A stretch of 7,388 bases of DNA. It comes from BRH-c54 sp032251145 (lineage in GTDB: Bacteria > Bacteroidota > Bacteroidia > Flavobacteriales_E > Vicingaceae). Position 1 is the stretch's first letter, and each line of letters begins with the position of its first letter. The translations under genes and the position numbers were made by a program. Location: positions 1-7,388 of the forward strand of contig JAVVER010000143.1 in the NCBI GenBank assembly GCA_032251145.1, in the 5' to 3' direction. Below the pieces are notes generated by a model. It was not told where the DNA came from. It searched no databases and saw only the letters and a list, made by a program, of their open reading frames with translations. Shown piece after piece: positions 1 to 6,279 of the stretch.

Positions 1-444
1 GTCTTTGTTTTGTTGTTGTTGTTCTTTTAACTTTTTTTGAGCATAAGCAAGGTTATACCTGGTTTCATCATCTTTCGGATTAAGGCGAAGTGCATTTTTA
101 TAAGCATCAACACTCTCTTGGTATTTTTGAGCTTCTAAAAAAGAATTTCCTAGGTTATGGAAAGCACTTGCTCTAAGTTCTTTATTGGTACTTTGTTCAG
201 CAACTTTTTTAAACTCTTCGGCAGCCTCGGCAAATTTTTGTTCTTTATAAAGGGCATCTCCTAAATTAAAAGTAGCTTTTTCTGAAGCTTGATTTTTTTC
301 TATTGCTTTTTTGTAGCTTTCGGTAGCTTCGGTATATTTTTCATTATCGTAGTGCTTATTTCCTTCACGGATATATTTTTTCTCTTCTTGAGCAAAAGAA
401 AACCCAGCAACACTTACAAATAATATGAGTAAAATGTATTTCAT
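1..444 (-). CDS. batC: BatC-like periplasmic TPR protein, N-terminal part (cut by window edge)
   Basis: The frame opens with ATG at 444 and runs for 148 codons without a stop to the window edge, so the 3' end is missing. Residues 1-18 are a signal peptide (MKYILLILF, then a hydrophobic stretch ending FSFA before QEE). Three tetratricopeptide repeats follow at about residues 23-52, 56-87 and 92-125; the third has the typical HNLGNSFLEAQKYQESVDAY core. A fourth begins near 126 and turns into a Gln/Lys-rich tail (KEQQQQNKD), as is common in BatC. TPR proteins are binding scaffolds, and BatC is thought to act in the periplasm with the membrane vWA proteins BatA and BatB. Its start lies only 10 bases after the stop of the GxxExxY gene, whereas in standard bat operons batC directly follows batB. 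Identity as BatC rests on the TPR content, the export signal and the neighbours. Confidence 0.88.
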   Translation of the reverse strand, partial: MKYILLILFVSVAGFSFAQEEKKYIREGNKHYDNEKYTEATESYKKAIEKNQASEKATFNLGDALYKEQKFAEAAEEFKKVAEQSTNKELRASAFHNLGNSFLEAQKYQESVDAYKNALRLNPKDDETRYNLAYAQKKLKEQQQQNKD

Positions 445-454
445 CTGTTTATAT

Positions 455-476
455 TTATAAAACTAACCTTTTATAA
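455..476 (-). other. AT-only inverted repeat at the 3' end of the GxxExxY gene
   Basis: TTATAAAA at 455-462 and TTTTATAA at 469-476 form a perfect 8-bp stem with a 6-base loop (CTAACC). The stem covers the last codons and the stop of the GxxExxY gene. It contains no G-C pair and no T-run follows in the direction of transcription, so an intrinsic terminator is unlikely. With batC starting 10 bases downstream, it might modulate coupling, or it may simply reflect AT-rich sequence. Confidence 0.3.
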
Positions 477-838
477 GTTAATGAATCTTCTCCAAAATTG
501 AAAATTAATCCAACCTTACTTTTTGATATTGACATATAGTTTAGTGTTTGTGCAATATGTTCTTCAATAATTCCACTTTTAGCTTTTATTTCTAAAATAA
601 TGTCATTATATGCAACAAAATCAGCATAATAATGGTGATTTAGTATTACATCTTTATATTTTACTTCAAATTTTAGTTCTCTTGAATAAGGTATGTTGTT
701 TTTATTTAATTCATATTCTAAAGCATCTTTATAAATAATTTCAGACAATCCTTTTCCTAAATTAGAATGAACCTCCATACATAATCCAATAATTTTATAA
801 CACTCTGTTTTATAAGGATATTTTTCGTTTAACCCCAT
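455..838 (-). CDS. GxxExxY family protein (PDDEXK_3 nuclease-like), inserted in bat operon
   Basis: This 127-residue protein has the full length usual for the GxxExxY family (TIGR04256, PDDEXK_3 fold). The naming motif is GLSEIIY at residues 30-36, preceded by the typical MEVHSNLGKG. PD-(D/E)xK-like residues are visible: Asp73 in YYADF, Glu83 and Lys85 in LEIKAK, and Gln97 in the following helix. No signal peptide or membrane segment is seen, so it should be cytoplasmic. The fold predicts DNA cleavage or binding, but as far as I know the biochemical role of the family is not settled. Start: ATG at 838, with the conserved YKIIGLCMEVH region beginning 14 residues later. It lies between batB and batC, where most bat operons carry no gene, and is preceded by repeat-rich non-coding DNA. 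The reading frame is intact. Family call is confident; function is open. Confidence 0.9.
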   Translation of the reverse strand: MGLNEKYPYKTECYKIIGLCMEVHSNLGKGLSEIIYKDALEYELNKNNIPYSRELKFEVKYKDVILNHHYYADFVAYNDIILEIKAKSGIIEEHIAQTLNYMSISKSKVGLIFNFGEDSLTYKRLVL

Positions 839-892
839 TTTTAATTTTAAAATTTTAGTTTTGTTGTACGATTGTTAATACTTAAACCGTTG

Positions 893-958
893 ACACAAAT
901 TTTATTTCAATTTCACTAATTGTCACAAATTTAAAACATCAAAGATGTTTTTTGTGTT
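893..958. repeat. Direct repeat copy 1 with bulged hairpin
   Basis: Bases 901-950 match 1050-1099 at 44 of 50 positions without gaps, and similarity continues weakly on both sides (ACACAAA at 893 and 1040). The copy contains a hairpin: CACAAA (924-929) pairs with TTTGTG (951-956), and AAACATC (934-940) pairs with GATGTTT (944-950). It has a 3-base loop and a 4-base bulge (TTTA, 930-933). It lies in the spacer upstream of the GxxExxY gene. The complement of 926-933 reads TAAATTTG, which matches the Bacteroidota -7 consensus TAnnTTTG, but no TTG box is seen at the right distance upstream. Confidence 0.75.
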
Positions 959-969
959 TATTACTTTTT

Positions 970-998
970 CTCGCTCCACTAATAAATTGTGGAATGAG
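970..998. other. Imperfect hairpin between the two repeat copies
   Basis: CTCGCTCCAC (970-979) pairs with GTGGAATGAG (989-998): a 5-bp inner stem and a 3-bp outer stem separated by a 2x2 internal loop, with a 9-base AT-rich loop. These are the most GC-rich bases of an otherwise very AT-rich spacer, which makes the pairing less likely to be chance. It is not followed by a T-run on the minus strand, so it is not a standard terminator. No function is assigned. Confidence 0.45.
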
Positions 999-1039
999 TG
1001 TTAATTTGTGTTATGTGTTTATAAAAATTAAAATTATTC

Positions 1040-1108
1040 ACACAAACTATTTATTTCAATTTCATTAATTATCATAAACTTAAAACATCAACGATGCTTG
1101 TTTATGAT
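1040..1108. repeat. Direct repeat copy 2 with long hairpin overlapping the batB stop codon
   Basis: This is the second copy of the repeat at 893-958. Its outer stem is longer: ATCATAAAC (1071-1079) pairs perfectly over 9 bp with GTTTATGAT (1100-1108). The inner arms AAACATC (1083-1089) and GATGCTT (1093-1099) pair with one A.C mismatch on the plus strand, which becomes a G.U wobble in minus-strand RNA. The loop is 3 bases and the bulge is TTA (1080-1082). The batB stop codon (1102-1104) and its last sense codon lie inside the outer arm. Relative to copy 1, the pair 926C-954G is replaced by 1075T-1104A, a covarying change. The structure could act as a transcript-stabilising or attenuating element at the batB 3' end. 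Confidence 0.75.
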
Positions 1109-2136
1109 TGAAAAAGGTTAATCTTATCTAATTTACTACTTCTTCTTTTCGATATTAAAAACTCTATAATTAATAGTACTAAGCTGATTAGTAAAAATAA
1201 CTGAAACCTATCATCGTAATTTTTAAAGACTTTGCTGCCAAATTCTTTTTTCTCCATTTTATTTATCTCATTCATAATAATAGATAAACCTGCATTGGCA
1301 TTAGTTGCTCTTACATAAGTTCCTTCTCCGGCAGCTGCAATTTCTTGAAGCATCTTTTCATTTAACTTAGAAACGATAGTATTGTTGCTGTTATCGGTTC
1401 TAAATCCTACTTGTCTGCCATTTTGGTAAATAGGAAGTGGAGCACCATTTTCAGAACCCATACCAATAGTATGCACAAATACATCATTCTCTAAAGCATT
1501 TGCAGCAGCTCCCAATGCATCGTCTTCATGGTTTTCTCCATCGGTAATAACAATAATGGCTTTGCTAGTTTCAGCTTCGGGGTTAAAAGAACGAAGAGCT
1601 AAATCTATGGCTTTTCCTATAGCTGTTCCCTGAACAGGCACTATGTCTGTGCCGATACTTTCTAAAAATAATTTTGCCGAAGAATAATCGGAAGTGATAG
1701 GAAGTTGAACATAAGCTTCTCCTGCAAAGATGATAATTCCTAGTCTGTCGTTTTCTAATTTTTCTATAAGTTGATAGATGGCTCTTTTAGCTCTTTCCAA
1801 TCGGTTAGGAGAGAGGTCTTCTGCCAACATACTGTTAGAAACATCTAAGGCTATCATTAAATCAACTCCTTCACGTTTAATTTCTTCGGCTTTTGTTCCA
1901 TATTGTAAGTTTGCTAAACCGATAAACAAAGAAATGATGGCAAGTAAGTATAATATAAACTTAAGTGATGGCTGGTACTTTGAAATTTCTGGAGTTAATC
2001 TTTTTATTAAGTGGTGACTACCAAATTGTTTCAATTTTTTCTTTTTCCATTGTTGGAATAATAAAAAAGCGACAATTAGCAATGGAATAACCACAGCTAA
2101 AGCATACAGAAATAATATGTTTTCAAATCTAAACAA
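1102..2136 (-). CDS. batB: BatB: membrane-anchored von Willebrand factor A protein (TTG start)
   Basis: This 344-residue protein has two N-terminal membrane segments (about 8-28 and 58-77), a vWA domain (about 90-290) and a C-terminal membrane segment (about 310-328). The metal-ion-dependent adhesion site is complete: DVSNSM at 98-103, Thr171 in QGTAIG and Asp199 in ITDGEN. BatB is expected to sit in the inner membrane and form a complex with BatA and BatC; the family was linked to aerotolerance in Bacteroides fragilis, but the mechanism is unclear. The start is TTG at 2136. An in-frame stop lies at 2158-2160, no ATG or GTG lies between it and the first membrane helix, and the opening FRFENILFLY resembles the usual BatB N-terminus. 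The gene overlaps the batA stop by 8 bases. Its own stop is embedded in a repeat hairpin, and the penultimate sequence KINLF looks native. Confidence 0.93.
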   Translation of the reverse strand: MFRFENILFLYALAVVIPLLIVAFLLFQQWKKKKLKQFGSHHLIKRLTPEISKYQPSLKFILYLLAIISLFIGLANLQYGTKAEEIKREGVDLMIALDVSNSMLAEDLSPNRLERAKRAIYQLIEKLENDRLGIIIFAGEAYVQLPITSDYSSAKLFLESIGTDIVPVQGTAIGKAIDLALRSFNPEAETSKAIIVITDGENHEDDALGAAANALENDVFVHTIGMGSENGAPLPIYQNGRQVGFRTDNSNNTIVSKLNEKMLQEIAAAGEGTYVRATNANAGLSIIMNEINKMEKKEFGSKVFKNYDDRFQLFLLISLVLLIIEFLISKRRSSKLDKINLFQS

Positions 2137-3127
2137 TGCTTTTGTAAAGTGTTTTGGTTAATAAAAATTCCATTAATAAAGCACAAGTGGCTAAAATGGC
2201 AAATGGCAAAAACTTTTCTGATTTTTTTCTATAATCAGTAACGTTAATTTTAGATTTTTCCATTTTATCAATTTCTTTGTAAATTTCTTCTAATTCTTTA
2301 TTGTTTTTTGCTCTAAAATATTTCCCGTCAGCCATTTCAGCTATTTGAGTCATTGTTTCTTCATCAATTCTTACTGGAACATCTTGGTATTGTTTTCTGC
2401 CAAATTGATCAACATAAGGAGTAGGAGCAGTTCCTGTTGTACCTACGCCAATGGTATAAACTCTCACGCCAAATTCTCTGGCAATTTCGGCTGCTGTAAC
2501 TGGAGGAATAGAACCTGAGTTATTAATTCCATCAGTAAGTAAAATAACTACTTTGCTTTTTGCTTCACTGTCTTTTAACCTGCTTACTGCGGTTGCTAAG
2601 CCCATTCCAATTGCGGTTCCATCTTCAATCATTCCGTTTTGTACACTCGAAAAAAGATTAATAAGCACATCATGATCGGTAGTTAGAGGACATTGAGTAA
2701 AGCTTTCGCCAGCAAAAACAACCAAGCCCATTCTGTCGTTAGGTCTATTGGAAATAAATTCCATGGCAATGTTCTTACAAGCTTCCAAACGGTTAGGTTT
2801 AAAATCTTCTGCTAACATACTTCCTGAAACATCAATACTCAGCACAATATCAATTCCTTCGGTAGAAACATCTTGCCAGCTTGATGAAGTTTGTGGTCGG
2901 GCAATCGCTGTAATTAATGCGGCAATACCAATAATTCTTAATAAAAATATACTGTGCCTAGATTTGGCTAAAAAAGTAGAAGATAGGTTCTCGTTGGTGC
3001 TAAGTTTAACACTTCCTTGGTGTTTTTTCAGTCTTAAAATATACCAAATAATCAACAAGGGTATAATGAGTAGCAACCAGAAAAAAGTTGGGTTAGCAAA
3101 TGATATGTCGTACCAAAAATCAAGCAT
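2129..3127 (-). CDS. batA: BatA: membrane-anchored von Willebrand factor A protein
   Basis: With the start chosen here the protein has 332 residues. Membrane segments lie at about 14-32 and 59-77 and near the C-terminus (306-324), flanking a vWA domain at about 90-290. The metal-binding site is intact: DVSGSM at 99-104, Thr171 in DGTAIG and Asp199 in LTDG. BatA and BatB are paralogues, sharing SMLAED, PNRLE, FAGES or FAGEA, and the TAIG block, which suggests an ancient tandem duplication. I chose ATG at 3127 because the family opens close to the FANPTFFW motif, giving an 8-base overlap with the upstream gene. An ATG at 3136 or a TTG at 3151 would add 3 or 8 residues. A role in envelope stress or oxygen tolerance is known for the family but not shown here. 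Expression is probably coupled to its neighbours through the overlaps. Confidence 0.93.
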   Translation of the reverse strand: MLDFWYDISFANPTFFWLLLIIPLLIIWYILRLKKHQGSVKLSTNENLSSTFLAKSRHSIFLLRIIGIAALITAIARPQTSSSWQDVSTEGIDIVLSIDVSGSMLAEDFKPNRLEACKNIAMEFISNRPNDRMGLVVFAGESFTQCPLTTDHDVLINLFSSVQNGMIEDGTAIGMGLATAVSRLKDSEAKSKVVILLTDGINNSGSIPPVTAAEIAREFGVRVYTIGVGTTGTAPTPYVDQFGRKQYQDVPVRIDEETMTQIAEMADGKYFRAKNNKELEEIYKEIDKMEKSKINVTDYRKKSEKFLPFAILATCALLMEFLLTKTLYKSIV

Positions 3128-4064
3128 GCGTATCATTGTTTTCAGGTTCAATCACTTTTGTAGCTTTAATAAATGCAATGGCATAATTGATACTATTTTC
3201 ATTTTCATTAGCTAAGGGTTGTTCTTTAGCGAATTTCACTAAATCGGCTAGGGTAAGCGTTTGTGAAAGTTTTAGTTTTAATTCTTCAGGAATTTGATGT
3301 AGCCTTAATCCGTGTATAATTTCAGAAGTGGTTTCTTCCAAGGCATTTACTTGGTACCTTTCTTCAATATATTCTCTTAATATTTCAGAAATTTCTGAGT
3401 GATAGGCTTTTATTTTTCCATTCTGCCATAGTTGTTGTTCTTTTAGCTGCATTAGTTTGCTTAAAGCAATTTCGTGTATAGGTGTTTTTGAGACAACCTT
3501 TTCTTCAACAACAGCAGGTTTTTCTCTTCTTAAATATCTTACTAAAAAGAAAACACCAATAAGAGCGGCTAAAATTGCTGATAACCACATCCAATTGTCT
3601 TTTAACCAATCTTTAATAGAAAACGGTTCGGAAAGTGGTTGTTTAATATCAAAAATTGCATTGGCAGTATCTACTTCCATGCTTTGTACCTCCAATAAAA
3701 GTGGATTGGATTCAACAGTGTCTCCATTAATAATAAATTGGAAAGGAGGAATTACATAATATCCCGAATCGAAACTAGTAATAAGCAATGATTGAGCTTG
3801 AGCAAAAAGTCCGTTAACATCAGCAACAGAAGTATCTACATTGGATTGAGAAAGTATTTCAATCTCTTTGATAATAGTATCGTTTAGCTGTGGAAAACTA
3901 ATTTGTGTATTTTTATTTTGATAGGTAGCAATAAAGTGAAGTTGCGTTTGTTCGCCAATCATTAAAAAATTGGTATCTAAAACAGCTTTTACAGCTACAT
4001 TTTGACCAAAAAGAGCAAAACTCGGAAGCAATAGTGCAACAAATATGTAAAAGAATTTTTTCAC
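3120..4064 (-). CDS. BatD-like membrane-anchored protein of the bat operon (GTG start)
   Basis: This 314-residue protein begins with a signal peptide (residues 1-20, MKKFFYIFVALL to ALFG before QN). A periplasmic region of about 135 residues (22-157), apparently beta-rich, follows. A single membrane helix lies at 158-177 (WMWLSAILAALIGVFFLV), then a basic RYLRR stop-transfer and a cytoplasmic helical domain (about 190-305) containing YHSEISEILREYIEERY. The layout resembles BatD or DUF4381-type proteins that occupy this slot in Bacteroidota bat operons, but I cannot name it precisely. The start is GTG at 4064, giving a GTGA overlap with the stop of the DUF58 gene, a classic translational-coupling arrangement. 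By position and topology it may connect the cytoplasmic MoxR/DUF58 pair with the periplasmic Bat proteins; this is inference. Confidence 0.85.
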   Translation of the reverse strand: MKKFFYIFVALLLPSFALFGQNVAVKAVLDTNFLMIGEQTQLHFIATYQNKNTQISFPQLNDTIIKEIEILSQSNVDTSVADVNGLFAQAQSLLITSFDSGYYVIPPFQFIINGDTVESNPLLLEVQSMEVDTANAIFDIKQPLSEPFSIKDWLKDNWMWLSAILAALIGVFFLVRYLRREKPAVVEEKVVSKTPIHEIALSKLMQLKEQQLWQNGKIKAYHSEISEILREYIEERYQVNALEETTSEIIHGLRLHQIPEELKLKLSQTLTLADLVKFAKEQPLANENENSINYAIAFIKATKVIEPENNDTHA

Positions 4065-4939
4065 CCTCTTTTCTTAAATAAAGTCATTAATGGTTTTACA
4101 TAATCTTGATGTGTTCCGATAGAAACACTATCTACACCAGCTTTTTTAAATATTGTTTTCAGTTTGTCTTTTCTTTTTAAAAATGCCAATTCATAATTTT
4201 TTCTAACCTGTTTATCGGAAGAATTTATCCAATTTAATTGGTTGGTTTCTGCATCTAAAAAAGGAACTAAACCAAGGTCGGGTAAATTTTCTTCAGCTTT
4301 ATCATAAAGTTGTAAAACTATTACATCGTGCTTCTTATTGGCAATTTTCAAAGCATCTTCGTAGTTATACTTAGCAACAAAATCTGAAATAATAAAAGTT
4401 GTAGCTCTTCTTTTAACAACGCTATTTAAGTATTTGATTGCCAATCCAATATCTGTTCCTTTACTTTCTGGTTCAAAGTCTATTAAATGTCTTATAATCA
4501 TTAAAATATGGCTTTTCCCTTTTTTAGGAGGAATGAATTTTTCAATTTTATCCGAAAAGAAAATTACCCCAACCTTATCATTATTTTGAATAGCAGAAAA
4601 AGAAAGTACAGCACAAAGTTCTGTTGCTAATTCTTGTTTGCTTTTTTGTTGTGTACCAAAATACCCAGAGCCGCTCACATCTACTAAAATCATAACGGTC
4701 ATTTCTCGTTCTTCTTCAAAAACCTTTACATAAGGATGATTAAAACGAGCGGTAACATTCCAATCTATTGTTCTTATTTCGTCTCCATGTTGGTATTCTC
4801 TAACTTCACTAAAAGCCATACCTCTTCCTTTAAAAGCAGAATGATATTCTCCTGAAAAAAGCTGACTGCTTAATCCACGAGTTTTAATTTCTATTTTTCT
4901 AACTTTTTTTAGAAGTTCAGATGTAGTGTAATTAGACAT
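4061..4939 (-). CDS. DUF58 domain protein with von Willebrand-like fold
   Basis: This 292-residue protein carries the DUF58 signature GDEIRTIDW at residues 52-60, followed by NVTAR. A vWA-like domain begins at about residue 80. The metal-site residues appear complete: DVSGS at 87-91, Thr162 in GTDIG and Asp186 in IISDF. No signal peptide or membrane helix is visible, so the protein should be cytoplasmic, perhaps membrane-associated through partners. DUF58 proteins are regularly encoded beside MoxR ATPases and are thought to be their vWA partners. Start: ATG at 4939, followed by SNYTTSELLKKVRKIEI, a normal N-terminus for this group. It sits 70 bases after the MoxR gene and overlaps the next gene by four bases. 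The exact molecular task of DUF58 proteins is not established. Confidence 0.93.
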   Translation of the reverse strand: MSNYTTSELLKKVRKIEIKTRGLSSQLFSGEYHSAFKGRGMAFSEVREYQHGDEIRTIDWNVTARFNHPYVKVFEEEREMTVMILVDVSGSGYFGTQQKSKQELATELCAVLSFSAIQNNDKVGVIFFSDKIEKFIPPKKGKSHILMIIRHLIDFEPESKGTDIGLAIKYLNSVVKRRATTFIISDFVAKYNYEDALKIANKKHDVIVLQLYDKAEENLPDLGLVPFLDAETNQLNWINSSDKQVRKNYELAFLKRKDKLKTIFKKAGVDSVSIGTHQDYVKPLMTLFKKRG

Positions 4940-5009
4940 AAAAAGCTAAGATTTTAAGATTTTTATGACAAAAGTGAGTTTAGTTCAATTGCCAGTATTC
5001 TTATTTCTT

Positions 5010-6059
5010 TTAAGGAATTTCAACGTTGTTTAAAATACCATTAATAATGTCTGTACTAGTGATGTTTTCAGCTTCAGCTTCATAACTCAACCCAATTCTA
5101 TGTCTCAATACATCATGACAAATAGCTCTTACATCTTCTGGAACTACATAACCTCTTTGCTTAATAAAAGCATACGCTTTAGAAGCTAATGCTAGGTTAA
5201 TACTTGCTCTTGGAGAACCTCCAAAAGTGATTAGGTTTTTGTATTCAGCAAGGTTATAATCTTCTGGATGTCTGGTAGCATCAACAATATTTACAATATA
5301 TTGTTCAATTTTTTCATCCATATACACTTCTCTAACTACATTACGAGCTCTAAGAATATCTTCTGGCTTAAGAACGCAGTTGGGCTTAGGAAAGCCAGCT
5401 TTAGAGATGTTATTTCGGATAATTATTTTTTCTTCCTCTTTTTTAGGATAATCCAATACTACTTTAAGCATAAATCTATCTACTTGAGCTTCGGGTAGTG
5501 GATAAGTTCCTTCTTGCTCTACAGGGTTTTGAGTTGCCAATACCAAAAAAGGTTCAGGTAAATGGAAGGTTTCTTCACCAATAGTTATTTGACGCTCTTG
5601 CATGGCTTCTAATAAAGCACTTTGCACTTTTGCTGGAGCACGATTTATCTCATCGGCAAGAACAAAATTAGCGAAGATAGGACCTTTCTTTACTGAAAAA
5701 GCTTCTTGCTTTTGGTTATAAATCATTGTACCTATAATATCAGCAGGAAGTAAATCTGGGGTAAACTGCACACGACTAAATTTCGCATCTATGGCTTTTG
5801 CTAAGGTATTAATGGCAAGTGTTTTTGCCAATCCAGGAACACCTTCAAGCAATATATGTCCGTTAGATAATAATCCAATAAGTAATCTTTCTGTCATGTG
5901 TTTCTGACCGATAATTACTTTATCCATTTCCATGGTAAGTAAAGTTACAAAAGAACTTTCTTTTTGAATTTTTTCGTTTAATGCTCTAATATCCACATTT
6001 GTTGAGCCTTCTGACGGAGCAGAAGATAAAGGTGGAGTAGGTGTATGTGCTTCTTCCAT
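5010..6059 (-). CDS. moxR: MoxR-type AAA+ ATPase heading the bat operon
   Basis: This 349-residue protein is a MoxR AAA+ ATPase. Visible motifs in order are Walker A GVPGLAKT (73-80), Walker B VLADE (133-137), followed by the family signature INRAPAKVQSALLEAMQE, sensor 1 Asn178 in ATQNP, the arginine-finger candidate Arg195 in VDRF, and sensor 2 Arg284 in GSPRA. The first 22 residues are a Pro/Ser/Thr-rich extension (HTPTPPLSSAPSEG) that looks disordered. MoxR ATPases are cytoplasmic hexamers thought to work as chaperones that remodel or metallate vWA-domain partners; the four downstream genes supply such partners (DUF58, BatA, BatB) and a membrane linker. It is preceded by a 220-base spacer, so it probably begins the bat transcript. 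Start ATG at 6059; all catalytic residues appear intact. Confidence 0.96.
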   Translation of the reverse strand: MEEAHTPTPPLSSAPSEGSTNVDIRALNEKIQKESSFVTLLTMEMDKVIIGQKHMTERLLIGLLSNGHILLEGVPGLAKTLAINTLAKAIDAKFSRVQFTPDLLPADIIGTMIYNQKQEAFSVKKGPIFANFVLADEINRAPAKVQSALLEAMQERQITIGEETFHLPEPFLVLATQNPVEQEGTYPLPEAQVDRFMLKVVLDYPKKEEEKIIIRNNISKAGFPKPNCVLKPEDILRARNVVREVYMDEKIEQYIVNIVDATRHPEDYNLAEYKNLITFGGSPRASINLALASKAYAFIKQRGYVVPEDVRAICHDVLRHRIGLSYEAEAENITSTDIINGILNNVEIP

Positions 6060-6279
6060 AATTTTTTTAGTTTTATTGTTGCTAAATTAAGCAGCTAAGT
6101 TAGTTTATTATTATGGAGGAGTCTTGTTCGGTGTTAAAAAATGTTAAGAGTTAAGTTGTTGTTTTTCAGTAATTAACGCTATAAGCAAAATGACTAGTTA
6201 ATTGTTAGTGATTAAGTTAGTAAATAAAATAGTAACAATAACTAATTTGAATTTTTTGTAAAACTTAAAAAAGTTTATC
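6060..6279. other. Intergenic spacer between psd and the bat operon, probable bat promoter region
   Basis: These 220 bases hold no open frame of note. A promoter for the bat operon is expected here because this is the largest gap before moxR, but I find only single-mismatch versions of the TAnnTTTG element (for example TCATTTTG, complement of about 6185-6192) without a matching TTG box. Next to the psd stop there is a 6-bp palindrome, AAACTT (6261-6266) with AAGTTT (6271-6276), too weak and without a T-run to be called a terminator. Confidence 0.4.

Larger units (their letters stand above)
455..1108 (-). mobile_element. Candidate GxxExxY-plus-hairpin-repeat cassette interrupting the bat operon
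   Basis: The segment from the end of batB to just before batC contains a nuclease-like gene and 263 non-coding bases with two diverged repeat hairpins. Elsewhere in the operon genes overlap by 4-8 bases, and in Bacteroidota generally batC follows batB directly, so this block looks like an addition. I see no transposase, no convincing terminal inverted repeats and no clear target duplication. Calling it mobile is therefore inference from context. The right boundary is placed at the outer end of the hairpin overlapping the batB stop; the left boundary is arbitrary at the GxxExxY stop. It could instead be an old, stably inherited insertion in this lineage. Confidence 0.35.

Noticed and set aside
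926..933. TAAATTTG on the minus strand as a promoter -7 element for the GxxExxY gene
   Set aside because: It matches the Bacteroidota TAnnTTTG consensus, but no TTG is found about 19-21 bases upstream and the bases are part of the repeat hairpin.
893..1108. CRISPR-like array
   Set aside because: There are only two diverged copies with a spacing of 149 bases and no cas genes.
1778..2017. Plus-strand open frame of 79 codons
   Set aside because: It lies entirely within batB on the opposite strand, has no recognisable domain and only mirrors the batB codons.
3128..3151. Longer batA starting with TTG at 3151
   Set aside because: It would extend the overlap with the upstream gene to 32 bases using a weaker start, while ATG at 3127 fits the family N-terminus better; ATG at 3136 remains possible.
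2748..3215. Plus-strand open frame of 155 codons
   Set aside because: It is antisense to batA and the end of the BatD-like gene, both of which have clear family motifs; no independent evidence of coding.
3457..3759. Plus-strand open frame of 100 codons
   Set aside because: Antisense to the BatD-like gene, with no family features.
4947..4962. Tandem TAAGATTT duplication upstream of the DUF58 gene
   Set aside because: Two 8-base units in AT-rich spacer DNA are easily due to chance or slippage; no operator signature is seen.
5268..5498. Plus-strand open frame of 76 codons
   Set aside because: Antisense to the MoxR ATPase gene and of low complexity.
6261..6276. Possible terminator after psd
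   Set aside because: The stem is 6 bp with only one G-C pair per arm, and no T-run follows in the direction of transcription.
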